Origin: JACKJK01 sp046159835
GTDB taxonomy: Bacteria > Pseudomonadota > Alphaproteobacteria > Rhizobiales > Tepidamorphaceae
Assembly: GCF_046159835.1 (NCBI RefSeq)
Contig: NZ_JBJXCY010000002.1
Span: forward strand, 372,001 to 436,000
DNA: 64,000 bases
Reading direction: 5' to 3'
Both the position numbers and the translations under genes were made by a program. Positions 43,172-53,500 of this stretch are shown here, piece by piece. A model generated the notes under the pieces. That model saw only the letters and a program-made list of their open reading frames with translations, was not told the origin of the DNA and ran no database searches. Position 1 is the first letter of the stretch. Every line of letters starts with the position of its first letter.

Positions 43172-44269
43172 TCAGACGCCCGCCAACCGCGTGCGCCGCG
43201 AAAGCCACGTCGCAAGTCCCGGCAATGCGCCAACGCTGCGCGGCGCCAGCCTGCGACCAAACTCGCTGGAAAAAACAGACTGCACGATGACCGCCCACCC
43301 GAATTGGCTGCGCAGGCCTTTCAGAAAGCGCCGCTGGAATGTGCCCGCAGTTTCGCCCCGCAGCATCGCATCGGCCGCATCCAGTCCGGACTTGAGCGCA
43401 ATCGACGTCCCGTCCCCGGCAAGCGGCGGGATCACTGCGAGTTGGTCGCCAACCGGATAGACGTCCGGTGCGATCACGTCACGCCGCATGTAGCCGAAGG
43501 GCAGGCCCGCCACCGTCGCGGGCCGGTCGAAATTGGGGGACGCGCCTTCGAGCAGGTTTGCAATCGCGTCTGAACCCCGCGCCAACACATCGAGCTGCCT
43601 GCGCCAGTCACCATCAGTGGCGCGGACCAAATTGCCATCCGCAATCCAACACAGCGTCATGCCGCCTTCTTCCACAAGGCAGGCCCCGAGATAACCACCA
43701 CTATAGAGCGCAAGTTGAACGACCCCGCCAAGTGCCGCTTGCACGTGCTCACCTGGCACGAAAGTCATCTTGTATGCCGCCGGACCATTGGAGTGCCGCG
43801 GCAGCCCGCGCACATTGAGCTTGCCGCTGGCCAGAGCCGCGCAATCTGCGTCCAGTTTACGGCGTCCGGCCCGGATCCGCACCGGTGCACCGGCTGTATC
43901 AAGACCGCTGACCGTAAGCCCGCGCAGCAGTTCGACGCCTTCTCGTACGCAGGCCGACAACAGGATTTCATCCAGCCGCAGGCGCGTAAATCCCAGACCG
44001 GCAAAGCCAAGCGGCGCATCAGCTTGCGCCGTGCCGCAGGCGATCCGAAAGGTTTCGATCCGGTGGCCACCGGGTTTGGCCAGATCGACATCGAGTCGCT
44101 GCAACAGCGTGAGAGCTTCCGCGCTGAGGAAGTCGCCGCAGACCTTGGGCTTCGGTGTCCGGGTTCGCTCGATCAGCGCGACGCGCCGCCCTGCCCGCGC
44201 CAGCCGCAAGGCGAACGCGCTTCCGGCAAGTCCGCCCCCTGCGACCACTGCGTCGTAGGCCGCGCTCAT
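43172..44269 (-). CDS. FAD-dependent oxidoreductase (geranylgeranyl-reductase/monooxygenase-like)
   Basis: A 365-residue flavoprotein. The N-terminal Rossmann motif is VVAGGGLAGSAFALRLARAG, followed by KPKVCGDFLSAEALTLL and the second FAD contact VYPVGDQLAVIPPLAGDG. This pattern is that of the geranylgeranyl reductase/aromatic hydroxylase group. It begins inside the stop of the methyltransferase gene (ATGA at 44266-44269). Position opposite the type III PKS suggests oxidation or reduction of an alkylpyrone or resorcinol, or of its fatty precursor (inference). Confidence 0.87.
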   Translation of the reverse strand: MSAAYDAVVAGGGLAGSAFALRLARAGRRVALIERTRTPKPKVCGDFLSAEALTLLQRLDVDLAKPGGHRIETFRIACGTAQADAPLGFAGLGFTRLRLDEILLSACVREGVELLRGLTVSGLDTAGAPVRIRAGRRKLDADCAALASGKLNVRGLPRHSNGPAAYKMTFVPGEHVQAALGGVVQLALYSGGYLGACLVEEGGMTLCWIADGNLVRATDGDWRRQLDVLARGSDAIANLLEGASPNFDRPATVAGLPFGYMRRDVIAPDVYPVGDQLAVIPPLAGDGTSIALKSGLDAADAMLRGETAGTFQRRFLKGLRSQFGWAVIVQSVFSSEFGRRLAPRSVGALPGLATWLSRRTRLAGV

Positions 44270-44790
44270 GGTGCGGCTGCGGCAGCCCTGCGCTCGGCAA
44301 GCGCTGCGTCTTCCAGAACGATCTTGTAGCGGATAACCGCAACCCAGATCGCGGTGAAGATGAGTGCCACCCAGACCGCGCCGAAAACCAGGGGCAGCAG
44401 CGCCGTTTCGCAATTGGTCACCCAGTAATTGGGATGGCGTATATGGGCATAGGGCCCGCGCCGCTCGATTGGCGCCGCGTCGAGCGTGTAGATCCGATGC
44501 GTCCAGAAGCGCCCAAGCGTGCCGATGACCCAGCAACGCACGCCTTGAAGCAGCAGATACACCGCAGCCAGCACCGGCTGCACGGTGGCCGTCGCCGGAA
44601 TCAGCAGGAAGATCGCGGCGATCCACCCCAGATGCGTCGCCGCGACGACGGGGTAATAGTCGGCCCCCGCCTCGCGCGCACCCTCGGCCTTCAGGCGGCG
44701 CGTGTTGCGCGCCGAGTGCAGTTCTTCCAGCCCGCGCTGCGCAAGCACCAGCAGTGCGGCGATCTGTGGCCAGCCTAAAAACTCCGGCAC
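44266..44790 (-). CDS. Isoprenylcysteine carboxyl methyltransferase-family protein
   Basis: A 174-residue membrane enzyme with four or five helices and the ICMT C-terminal signature GRFWTHRIYTL, RRGPYAHIRHPNYWVTNCETALLPL and a final YKIVLEDAAL. In bacteria, small ICMT homologues beside type III PKS genes methylate the hydroxyl of alkylpyrones or phenolic lipids (BpsB in Bacillus is an example). No ATG is available; GTG 44790 with GGGGGG upstream is preferred over TTG 44802. Translationally coupled to the FAD oxidoreductase. Confidence 0.85.
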   Translation of the reverse strand: MPEFLGWPQIAALLVLAQRGLEELHSARNTRRLKAEGAREAGADYYPVVAATHLGWIAAIFLLIPATATVQPVLAAVYLLLQGVRCWVIGTLGRFWTHRIYTLDAAPIERRGPYAHIRHPNYWVTNCETALLPLVFGAVWVALIFTAIWVAVIRYKIVLEDAALAERRAAAAAP

Positions 44791-44821
44791 CGTGCCCCCC
44801 AAAGATCGGGCGAATGATGCC

Positions 44822-45979
44822 TCAGATCATGTCGGGGAACGGCACGATTGTCGACTTCACCGTTTTCATGGCCATGGCCTGCGCCACCGCGTCCTTCAAG
44901 CCCTCGGTTGTGAACGGGAAGATCGTCTGCATGTCGTGCCACGGGTACTTGTCGCGGGCCTGATAGAGCATGTCGACGCCGAGCGGCAGGTCGTTGGCGG
45001 TGAAGGCCCACGAGCCGAGCACGTTCAGGTCCTTGGTGCAGATACGGTGCCAGTTGGTCATGATCGACCCGGCATCGGTGAACTGCCCCATCTCCACGTA
45101 GGTGCCGCCGTCGCGCAGGAACTCGATGCCTTCCGGCCCGGCTGTCGGGTGGCCGGAGCAATCCATGACGAGGTCCGCGCCATACCCGCCGGCGATCTCG
45201 CGCACGGCCGCGATCCGGTCTTCCGGCGTGGTGACTTCCTCTATGTTGACGGTCGCCTCCGCACCGAACTTGCGCGCCAGCGCCAGCCTCGGCTCTTCCG
45301 GCGCACCAACGGCGATGACACGGCCGGCGCCCATTTCCTGCGCAGCCGCCACCGCGAGAATGCCGATCGGACCTGTCCCCTGGATGACCACGGTGTCGTT
45401 CCAGTTGAACCCACCGGCCTTCTTGGCGCGGTTGAATGCGCGGATGCACGAGGTCAGCGGTTCCGACAGCGCGCCCAGCAGCAGCGACATGTCGTCGGGC
45501 AGCTTGTAGATCTTCGTGCCTGGCAGTTCTTCGAGATCCACGAAGACGTATTCCGCCCATCCGCCCCACAGGTGCGGCGGCTTGTCGAAGCCGAGATAAC
45601 GCCCGTAATAGACCGGCGTCAGGCACTTGTTGGCGCTCTCGGGATATTTCTTGCACCAGTCGCAGAAGCCGCATGGCATCAGCGGCGGCAGCATCAGCTT
45701 GGAACCGACGCCGATGGGCTTGCCCGAATAGTCGGTCTTCAGGTCCGGGCCGATCTCGACGATCTCGCCGGCAAGCTCGTGGCCCAGCGTGAAGGGCCAC
45801 GGCAGCGGCTTGGGCCAGTGGCCTTTCAGGATGTGCTGGTCGGTGCCGCAGACGCCGCAGGCGCCGATCTTGATGAGCGCGCCCTTGCGCGGAACCTTCG
45901 GCCAGGGAACCGTCCGCATTTCCGGCTCGGCTCCGGGCCCGTCATAGGTGGTGACGCGAATATCCGGCTTCACGTTCAT
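44822..45979 (-). CDS. Zinc-dependent medium-chain alcohol dehydrogenase
   Basis: A 385-residue enzyme with catalytic zinc ligands in GACGVCGTDQH and FTLGHELAGEI, and structural-zinc cysteines in LMPCGFCDWCKKYPESANKC. The NAD(P)-binding motif is VIQGTGPIGILAVAAAQEMG. Substrate is not evident; the family includes sorbitol, threonine and aryl-alcohol dehydrogenases. ATG 45979 is chosen for the GGAGG nine bases upstream. It stands alone between the PKS-linked operon and the methylglyoxal synthase genes. Confidence 0.9.
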   Translation of the reverse strand: MNVKPDIRVTTYDGPGAEPEMRTVPWPKVPRKGALIKIGACGVCGTDQHILKGHWPKPLPWPFTLGHELAGEIVEIGPDLKTDYSGKPIGVGSKLMLPPLMPCGFCDWCKKYPESANKCLTPVYYGRYLGFDKPPHLWGGWAEYVFVDLEELPGTKIYKLPDDMSLLLGALSEPLTSCIRAFNRAKKAGGFNWNDTVVIQGTGPIGILAVAAAQEMGAGRVIAVGAPEEPRLALARKFGAEATVNIEEVTTPEDRIAAVREIAGGYGADLVMDCSGHPTAGPEGIEFLRDGGTYVEMGQFTDAGSIMTNWHRICTKDLNVLGSWAFTANDLPLGVDMLYQARDKYPWHDMQTIFPFTTEGLKDAVAQAMAMKTVKSTIVPFPDMI

Positions 45980-46060
45980 GGCTTGTGTCCTCCCGTTTTG
46001 TGTTTTCACAGATGAGGACAGGAATTTGGAGCCTCTGCAAGCAGCTTGCCCGCATGGCGG

Positions 46061-46468
46061 CTATCCGCGCGCCAGCGCGTCGAGGATGATGTTGGCCGTC
46101 GCCGGGCTGCACGCCATCGGCAGATCGTAGACGACGGCAAGCCGCGTCAGCGCCTTGACGTCGACGTCGTGCGGCAGCGGCGAAAGCGGATCGGTGAAGA
46201 AGATGAGTGCGTCGAGCTTGCCGTCGGCGATCATCGCGCCGATCTGCTGGTCGCCGCCAAGTGGGCCGCTCTTCATGCGGGTGACGGAGAGGCCCGGATA
46301 TGCGTTGAGCAACTCGCCGCCCGTGGTTCCCGTGGCGACGATCCGCGCGCCTTCCAGCACGCCGCGATGCCGCCCGGCCCAGGCAACCATGTCGTCCTTC
46401 TTGGCGTCGTGGGCGATGAGCGCGATGCGCACGCCCCCCTTCGTGCCGCTGAAGTCTTGCTCGCTCAT
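46061..46468 (-). CDS. mgsA: Methylglyoxal synthase
   Basis: A 135-residue enzyme that converts dihydroxyacetone phosphate to methylglyoxal and phosphate, relieving sugar-phosphate stress. Motifs: IALIAHDAKKDDMV, VATGTTGGEL, MKSGPLGGDQQIGAMI (with the catalytic Asp) and IFFTDPLSPLPHDVDVKALTRL (His). It is slightly shorter than E. coli MgsA (152). The start overlaps the stop of the upstream SDR as TGATG, one shared base, so translation is coupled; the SDR might reduce or otherwise use an aldehyde from this bypass (inference). Confidence 0.92.
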   Translation of the reverse strand: MSEQDFSGTKGGVRIALIAHDAKKDDMVAWAGRHRGVLEGARIVATGTTGGELLNAYPGLSVTRMKSGPLGGDQQIGAMIADGKLDALIFFTDPLSPLPHDVDVKALTRLAVVYDLPMACSPATANIILDALARG

Positions 46469-47169
46469 CAGAAGCTCTCAACCCAGGGACGTACGGCGAT
46501 CTCCTCAGACCATGCCGAGCGTCCCTGCCGCACGAGCGCGAGGTAGGTCTGGGCGATGGCATCGGGGTCGAGCATGGAGTCCGGCTTGTCGGCAGGTTCG
46601 GTGCGGCCGGGGTTGAGGATCGCACCGTCGATGTTGATCCATGCGACGTGTATCCCCTTTGGGTGAAGCTCCCGTGACATGGACTGCGCAAGCCCACGCT
46701 GGGCGAACTTGCCCATGGCGAACGGTGCCGATTGCGGGAAGCCCTTCACCCCGGCGGAGGCACCGGTGAACAGCACCGTACCTTTCGCGCCGGCTTCGTC
46801 GTCGTCCTGCGTCAGCATCACGCGTGTAGCTTCCTGCGCCACGAGGAACGAACCGTAGGCGGTGACCATCAGCGTCTGGCGAACATCTTCGGGGTCGAGC
46901 TCGATCAGCGGCGCGCGCACCCGCGATGACGGATGGCAGATGCACACGCGGACCGGCCCGTCTATGTCCGCGAAAAGGTCTTCCACGTCGGACGCATAGG
47001 TCACGTCGCAGGTGTGGACGCTCGCGCCGGTTTCCTTCGCCAGATCCGACAGCTTGTCCACGTTTCGCGCAGCCAGCGCGACCTTGTAGCCTTCCCTGGC
47101 GAAGAGGCGCGCAAGAGAAGCGGAAAGGCCGTCTCCGGCCCCGGTGATGAGTGCGACGGGTTTGGTCAT
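46468..47169 (-). CDS. Short-chain dehydrogenase/reductase coupled to mgsA
   Basis: A 233-residue SDR. The nucleotide-binding motif is ALITGAGDGLSASLARLFA, with Thr-Gly-x3-Gly-x-Gly slightly altered. The catalytic region LFTGASAGVKGFPQSAPFAMGKFAQRG has Ser and Lys, but the expected YxxxK tyrosine is replaced by phenylalanine (FAMGK). Likewise NNAG is replaced by CHPSS. It may be inactive or use a different proton donor. AAGGAGA precedes the ATG. It overlaps mgsA by one base. Confidence 0.85.
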   Translation of the reverse strand: MTKPVALITGAGDGLSASLARLFAREGYKVALAARNVDKLSDLAKETGASVHTCDVTYASDVEDLFADIDGPVRVCICHPSSRVRAPLIELDPEDVRQTLMVTAYGSFLVAQEATRVMLTQDDDEAGAKGTVLFTGASAGVKGFPQSAPFAMGKFAQRGLAQSMSRELHPKGIHVAWINIDGAILNPGRTEPADKPDSMLDPDAIAQTYLALVRQGRSAWSEEIAVRPWVESF

Positions 47170-47419
47170 GGCGGGTCTCCTTCTCTCGCCTCATGAGAAA
47201 GCGATCAGCCGCCGCCACGCAAGGATGGAAATTCAGACATTGGCCGCGGTGCGGGCAGGATGTCGCAGCAACCAATGGGTCCGCGGTGCGTTTTGACCAT
47301 TCGAGAACCTGCATTCGCTGCCCTGACTGCCGCTCGAGACCGCTCCATCGCGCGACAGGTTATGGCAGGGTTTGCCAACGGCGCGCAGTAACGGCCGCCG
47401 TGAACTGGAGACGCCGACA
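47170..47419. promoter_or_regulatory. Divergent intergenic region between the SDR and the histidine phosphatase-like gene
   Basis: About 250 bases, presumably with promoters for both directions. I see no strong promoter pair, palindrome or ribosome-bound small ORF. Confidence 0.3.
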
Positions 47420-48085
47420 ATGCCGCACACGCTTGCCGCAAGGCCGAAACGGGTCTGGCCCATCGTCACCGCGCTTGCCGCGATGTTCATTGTCGCTCTC
47501 ATGGCATTTCGCATGCCGGCCCATGCACAGACGACGCCCCCGCCGCAGCCCAACACCGACCAGATCGCCGACCCGAGTGCCACGCCGCCCGACGATGACG
47601 AATTGTGGGTGGCGCTGCGCGATGGCGGCGTTGCTCTGATCCGCCATTCGCTTGCACCGGGCACGGGCGATCCGGGCACGTTCAAGCTCGACGATTGCTC
47701 CACCCAGCGAAACCTGTCCGACGAGGGGCGCGAACAGGCGCGGCGCGTCGGCGAGGCCTTCGAGGAAAATTCCGTGATCGTCGCCCGCGTCGCCTACTCC
47801 CAGTGGTGCCGCACGCGGGAGACGGCGGAACTGGCCTTTCCGGACAAGGGCGAGCCGGAACCCGCCCTCAATTCGTTCTTCGGCGACCGCTCCACCGCCG
47901 AGGACCAGACCGACGCAGTGCGCGAACTGGTCACCAACTGGGATGGTCCGGACACGCTCGTCCTCGTCACGCACCAGGTGAACATCACCGCGCTGACGGA
48001 CGTCTTCCCCCGCTCCGGCGAGATCATCGTCCTGCGCCCCCAGGAAGGAGATTTCGAAGTTCTCGGTCGCATCACCGCCGAATAG
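47420..48085 (+). CDS. Histidine phosphatase-superfamily protein with N-terminal membrane anchor
   Basis: A 221-residue protein. An N-terminal hydrophobic segment (VTALAAMFIVALMAF) ending PAHAQT is a signal peptide or anchor. The phosphoglycerate-mutase-like core shows GVALIRHSLAPGTGDPGTF, RNLSDEGREQARRVGEAF and, near the end, LVLVTHQVNITAL, placing the two catalytic histidines in RHS and THQ. The first motif is RHSxAP rather than RHGET, a variant common in exported members of the family. Substrate unknown. ATG 47420 has GGAG ten bases upstream. Confidence 0.8.
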   Translation: MPHTLAARPKRVWPIVTALAAMFIVALMAFRMPAHAQTTPPPQPNTDQIADPSATPPDDDELWVALRDGGVALIRHSLAPGTGDPGTFKLDDCSTQRNLSDEGREQARRVGEAFEENSVIVARVAYSQWCRTRETAELAFPDKGEPEPALNSFFGDRSTAEDQTDAVRELVTNWDGPDTLVLVTHQVNITALTDVFPRSGEIIVLRPQEGDFEVLGRITAE

Positions 48086-48153
48086 GCCACAGGGCCTTGA
48101 ACGGGCCGGTTCCCTCACGCACAGTCCTAAAATTGCGTGGGGAGACTGGCTGC

Positions 48154-49323
48154 ATGACGACACTGGAGCGAACCCGGGACATTCTCGGCGAACTCATCGG
48201 ATTTCCGACCGTCTCCAGCGACGGCAACCTAGAGATGATCGCCTATCTCTCCGAGCAGCTCGGGCAGGCCGGTGCGGAAGTCACGTGGATGACCGACCCG
48301 ACCGGGCGCAAGGCGAACCTCTTCGCCACGATTGGCGGAGACGGAGAAGGCGGCATCGTGCTCTCCGGCCATACCGACGTGGTCCCAGTCGAGGACCAGG
48401 AATGGTCGTCCGATCCCTTCACCATGCGCGAGGACCGGGGGCGGCTGTACGGGCGCGGCACCTGCGACATGAAGGGCTTCATCGCCGCAGCGCTCGCCAT
48501 GGCACCGTCCTTCGCCGAACTCGATCTCAAGCGTCCGATCCACTTTGCCTTCACCTATGACGAGGAAACCGGCTGCCTAGGCGGCCAGCACCTCGTGCGC
48601 GAATTGCAGGAGCGCGAGATCCGCCCGGCGACGGCCATCGTCGGCGAACCGACCGGCATGCGCATCATCGAGGGCCACAAGGGCTGCTACGAATACGAGA
48701 CCATCTTCACCGGGCTGGAAGGGCACGGCTCGGCGCCCGAACGCGGCGTCAACGCGGTCGAATACGCGGTTCGCTACATCGCCCGGCTGATGGAACTGCA
48801 GGACGAGCTGAAACGGCACACGACACCGGCCAACCGCTTCAATCCGCCGTGGACGACGCTGCAGGTCGGACGCATCCAGGGCGGCAACGCGCGCAACACC
48901 ATCGCCGGTGTCTGCACGGTCGACTGGGAAATGCGCCCGGTGCGCAACGATGACGCGGTGTTCGTGAAGTCCTCTATCGAAGCCTTCCGCGACGAGGTGT
49001 TGCTGCCCCAGATGCGCAAGGTCTGCCCGGACGCGGACATCTTCACCCACGTCATCGGCGAGGTCTGCGGGCTGGAACCGGCTGACGACAACGAGGCCCG
49101 CGCCATCCTGTCAAAGCTGCTGGGCGACGACACTGCCGACGTGGTGCCCTTTGGCACCGAGGCCGGGCTGTTCCAGGAAATCGGCATGTCCGTCGTTGTC
49201 TGCGGTCCCGGCTCCATCAACCAGGCCCACAAGCCGGACGAGTACGTCGCTCTCGAACAATTGCAGCAATGCCTCGACATGCTTGAGGGTCTCGGCGAGC
49301 AAATGACCATCCCGCGCGAATAG
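48154..49323 (+). CDS. argE: Acetylornithine deacetylase (M20 family)
   Basis: A 389-residue hydrolase that frees ornithine from N-acetylornithine. Metal ligands: LSGHTDVVPVEDQEW, YGRGTCDMKGF (Asp bridging), FTYDEETGCLGG (Glu catalytic and metal), AIVGEPTGMRI, and the C-terminal GPGSINQAHKPDEYV (His). The pattern fits ArgE better than DapE or the succinyl-ornithine type. The ATG 48154 follows GGGGAGA; the upstream open frame overlaps the previous gene and is not coding. It is not part of an arginine operon here. Confidence 0.87.
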   Translation: MTTLERTRDILGELIGFPTVSSDGNLEMIAYLSEQLGQAGAEVTWMTDPTGRKANLFATIGGDGEGGIVLSGHTDVVPVEDQEWSSDPFTMREDRGRLYGRGTCDMKGFIAAALAMAPSFAELDLKRPIHFAFTYDEETGCLGGQHLVRELQEREIRPATAIVGEPTGMRIIEGHKGCYEYETIFTGLEGHGSAPERGVNAVEYAVRYIARLMELQDELKRHTTPANRFNPPWTTLQVGRIQGGNARNTIAGVCTVDWEMRPVRNDDAVFVKSSIEAFRDEVLLPQMRKVCPDADIFTHVIGEVCGLEPADDNEARAILSKLLGDDTADVVPFGTEAGLFQEIGMSVVVCGPGSINQAHKPDEYVALEQLQQCLDMLEGLGEQMTIPRE

Positions 49324-49459
49324 CGCTTGGCAAGTCCCGCGCTGTCGTTAAATTTGACATCACTGGCCATGATGCTGCCCCTAATCACATGCTAGCTTCG
49401 TGGTTGGCCATTCTCCCGAATTGACGATCCGCCGACGCGGCGCCTGAGGAACTTGCCAT

Positions 49460-50542
49460 ATGTCCATCCTGCGGCAGCTTGCCGTTCTGGTCGTGATCGC
49501 GGTCGCGGTGTTCGGCACCTACTACGCATGGCAGAGCTATGCCGCGACGGGCGAGCAGGCTGCTGAAGGTGGCCGTGGTGGACGCGGCGCGACGCTGGTT
49601 GAAGCCGTCCCCGCCGAGCGCCGCAGCATGTCGACCACCATCGAGGCTGTCGGCACCACCATCGCCGCCCGCTCGATCCAGGTCGTGTCTCTCGTCGATG
49701 GGCGCATCACGCAATTGAATTTCCAGTCCGGTGACAAGGTCGAGGAAGGTGACATCCTCGTCGAGTTGGACCGTGACATGCAGGAAGCCGACCTGACCGA
49801 GGCCGAGGCCGCCAAGACTCGTGCGGACGGCGAACTGGAACGTGCCCAGAAACTGTTCGGCAACAAGATCGTGACGGCTGCGCGCATCGAGGAGCTGACG
49901 GCGGCGCAAGCCTCCACCGATGCGGATCTCAAGCGCGCCCGCCGCCAGCTTGCCGACCGGACGATCCGTGCGCCCTTCGCCGGAACCGTTGGCCTGAACC
50001 GCGTCGATATCGGCGCGCGGATCACCGACAACGCCGTCATCACCACCCTGGACGACCTGTCCCACGTCGCGGTCGAATTCGCGGTGCCGGAAAATCTCTA
50101 CGGTGCAGCGCGCATTGGTCAGGAAGTCGAGGCCCGCAGTGCCGCCTATCCGGGCCGCACCTTCATCGGCAAGGTGGTCGAGATCGACAGCCGCATCGAC
50201 GGCATCAGCCGCTCTTTCGAGGTGCGCGCCGACATGCCGAACGAGGACGGTGCACTTCCCGCCGGAATGTTCATGCAGGTCTCGCTGTCGCTGGACGGCG
50301 GCGAGGCGACGGTCGTGCCCGAAGAAGCCGTGATCGCTGAATCCGGCAACGCGTTTCTGTTCGTTGTGAAGGATGGCGTCGCCAGTCGCATCCGCATCGA
50401 GACCGGCCGCCGCGCCACAGGCGTCGTCGAGATCACCGAGGGCATCGACGCCGACGCCATGGTCGTCACCCGCGGCAATGCGAAGCTGCGCGACGGAATG
50501 CAGGTGCGCCTTGAAGGCGAAAGCGGAGACCAGAACGGATGA
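49460..50542 (+). CDS. RND efflux periplasmic adaptor (membrane fusion protein)
   Basis: A 360-residue protein anchored by an N-terminal helix (LAVLVVIAVAVFGTYYAW). The biotinyl-lipoyl halves read SLVDGRITQLNFQSGDKVEEGD and TIRAPFAGTVGLNRVDIG, with a helical hairpin between (~residues 105-155). The C-terminal barrel and membrane-proximal domains follow. It links an inner-membrane RND pump to an outer-membrane channel. A glycine-rich GGRGGRG linker follows the anchor. Its stop overlaps the pump start by four bases (ATGA). No outer-membrane factor gene is adjacent. Confidence 0.93.
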   Translation: MSILRQLAVLVVIAVAVFGTYYAWQSYAATGEQAAEGGRGGRGATLVEAVPAERRSMSTTIEAVGTTIAARSIQVVSLVDGRITQLNFQSGDKVEEGDILVELDRDMQEADLTEAEAAKTRADGELERAQKLFGNKIVTAARIEELTAAQASTDADLKRARRQLADRTIRAPFAGTVGLNRVDIGARITDNAVITTLDDLSHVAVEFAVPENLYGAARIGQEVEARSAAYPGRTFIGKVVEIDSRIDGISRSFEVRADMPNEDGALPAGMFMQVSLSLDGGEATVVPEEAVIAESGNAFLFVVKDGVASRIRIETGRRATGVVEITEGIDADAMVVTRGNAKLRDGMQVRLEGESGDQNG

Positions 50543-53500
50543 CGCTGTCGGAACTCTCGGTTCGCCGGCCCGTGCTGGCGAGTGTCGTCAGCATGATGAT
50601 CCTTGTGCTGGGCATCGCCGGGTTGATGCAGCTTCCCATCCGCGAACTGCCTGACGTCGACGCCTCGGTCGTCACCGTCACCACCAACTACACGGGCGCT
50701 GCCCCCGGCGTCATCGACACCGACATCACCGAGATCATCGACGCCGCTGTCGCCGGCGTCAGCGGTGTGAAGACGATCAACTCCGAATCCCGCCGCGGCC
50801 GCAGCCGCACCACCATCGACTTCGAACTCGGCCGCGACATCGATTCCGCCGCCAGCGACATTCGCGATGCGGTGGCGCGGGTTCGCGCGCAATTGCCGGA
50901 AGACACCGAGGAACCGCAGGTCGTGAAGAACGATGCGGATGCCGACCCGGTCATGCGCCTCGCCGTCACGTCCACCGAGATGAACCCGGCGGAGATAACC
51001 GACTATATCGACCGCTTCATCAAGGACCGGATCACCACCATCGACGGTGTCGCCAACGTACGCATCTACGGCGAGCGCAAGCCCGCGATCCGCATCTGGC
51101 TGAACCGCCGCGCCATGGCTGCGCGCAATATCACCGTGTCGGACATCGAGGCCGCCCTGCGCCGTGCCAACGTGGAACTGCCGGCCGGCGAACTCGAATC
51201 CAGCACGCGGCTTTTCACCATCCGCCTCGACAGCCGACTGCGCCAGATCGAGCAGTTCCGCCAGATTGTTCTGAAGCGCGTCTCCGGCTTCCCTGTTCGC
51301 CTTGAGGCTGTGGCGGACGTGCGCGCCGGCGTGCAGGACGATTCGACCATCGTCCGCTCCAATGGCGAGGTTGCCGTCGGCATCGCCGTTCAGCGCCAGT
51401 CGCAGTCCAATACCATCGAGATTTCCAACGCCGTGCGCGAGGAAATCGATCGGATGCGCGACACGCTCCCGCGCGGCATGGATATCTCGGTCGGCTCGGA
51501 TGACGCGATCTTCGTGGCAGCCTCCATCCGCGAAGTGGCCATTGCGCTCGCCATCTCGCTCGGCCTCGTGGTGCTGGTGATCCTGTTCTTCCTGCGCTCG
51601 TTCCGCGCGACCATGATCCCGGCCATCACCATTCCTGTCGCCCTGCTCGGCTGCTTCTTCCTGATCTGGCTGATGGGCTTCTCCATCAACGTGCTGACGC
51701 TGCTGGCGCTGATCCTTGCCATCGGCCTCGTCGTCGACGATGCCATCGTGCTGTTGGAAAATATCGAGCGCCGGCTCGCCATGGGCGAGAGCAAGCTGCA
51801 GGCCGCCGTGCTGGGTTCGCGGCAGGTGCAGTTCGCCGTCATCGCCACATCGATCACGCTGATCGCAGTGTTCATCCCGATCTCGTTCCTCAAGGGTGCG
51901 GCGGGACGCCTGTTCACCGAGTTCGGGTTCGTCATGGCGGCAGCCGTCGCCATCTCCACCTTCGTGGCCCTGACCGCCTGCCCGGCGCTGGCCGCCAAGA
52001 TCCTGAAATCCGGTGCGACGCAGTCCGAGGAAGAAGCCCGCGAGGCTGCAAAGAAGAGCTTTGCAGGGCGCTGGTACCGGCCCGCGCTGGAGCGAGCTAT
52101 CGGGATGCCGCTCGTGGTCATTGCCCTGGCCGGGGCGTTCTCCGTCACCGGGTTCTTCGCCTACCAGGCGATCCCGCGCGAACTCTCCCCCAGCGAGGAC
52201 CGCAGCGTCCTGTTCATTCCGCTCACCGCGCCGCAGGGCAGCACGCTTGCCTATACCGACGCGGAGGCGAAGCGGCTGGAAGACAAGATCAACGCGGTGC
52301 GCGAGGAACTGGGCATCGACACCGTCTTCGTATTCTCGGGAAGCCAGGGCCGGCCGTTCCGATCGTTCATCGTGCTGCGGCTGAAGCCATGGGATGAGCG
52401 CGAGCTGTCGCACCGCGACGTGATCACCCGGCTCATCCCCTTCACCCGCGAAATGGCGGGTGCACGCGGCTTCCCCGTCAGCCCGTCGGGTCTTGGCCTG
52501 CGCGGCAACTCCTCGCCGCTTCGCGCCGTCATCGGCGGGGCGGACTTCGAGGACGTGAAGGCGTGGTCGCAGATCATGCTGGCGAAGGCACAGGAAAACC
52601 CCGGCCTCAGCAACATCGAAATCGACTTCGAGGAAAGCCAGCCGCAGATCAGCCTCAGCCTCAACCGCGAGAAGGTGGACGATCTGAACATCGGAGTGGA
52701 AACGCTGGCGGGGACGTTGCAGGCGATGTTCGCCTCGCGCGAAGTTTCGACCTATGTCGATCGCGGGCGCGAGTATCCCGTCATCGTGCAGGCCGGTGCC
52801 GACGACCGGCGCACGCCCAACGACATCGGCAATGTCTTCGTGCGCAGTGGCGACGGCGAAACGCTGGTGCCGCTTTCGGCCCTCATGGAACTCAACGAGA
52901 CGACGGAAGCGCCGTCACTGCGGCGCTACAACCGCCTGCCCTCAATCACGCTGCAGGCAGCGCTGTCGGATGGCTACACGCTCGGGCAAGCCATCGATTT
53001 CATCCTGGAAACCGCTGCGACCGAACTGCCGCCGGAAGCCAATATCAGCTTCTCCGGCCAGTCCCAGCAATACCAGGAAACCTCCAGCGGCGTGGCGGTC
53101 ACCTTCATGCTGGCGATTCTGATCGTGTTTCTTGTGCTGGCCGGTCAGTTCGAGAGTTTCATCCAGCCGCTGGTCATCATGCTGTCGGTGCCGCTGGCCA
53201 TCGCTGCCGCCGTTATCGCGCTGTACCTCACCGGCCTGACGCTGAACATCTACAGCCAGATCGGCATCATCCTGCTCATCGGGCTGATGGCGAAGAACGG
53301 CATCCTGATCGTGGAGTTCGCCAACCAGTTGCGCGATGAGGGCATGCCGGTGCGCGAAGCGGTGATCGAGGGGTCGATCATTCGCCTGCGGCCCATCGTG
53401 ATGACGATCGTGTCGACCGTCTTCGGCGCCATTCCGCTGGCCTTCGCAAGCGGTGCGGGAGCGGAAAGCCGTCAGGCCATCGGTATCGTGATCATCGGCG

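Noticed and set aside
50146..52413. 755-residue open frame antisense to the RND pump
   Set aside because: The pump has complete family motifs; the antisense translation is His/Asp/Arg-rich and non-globular.
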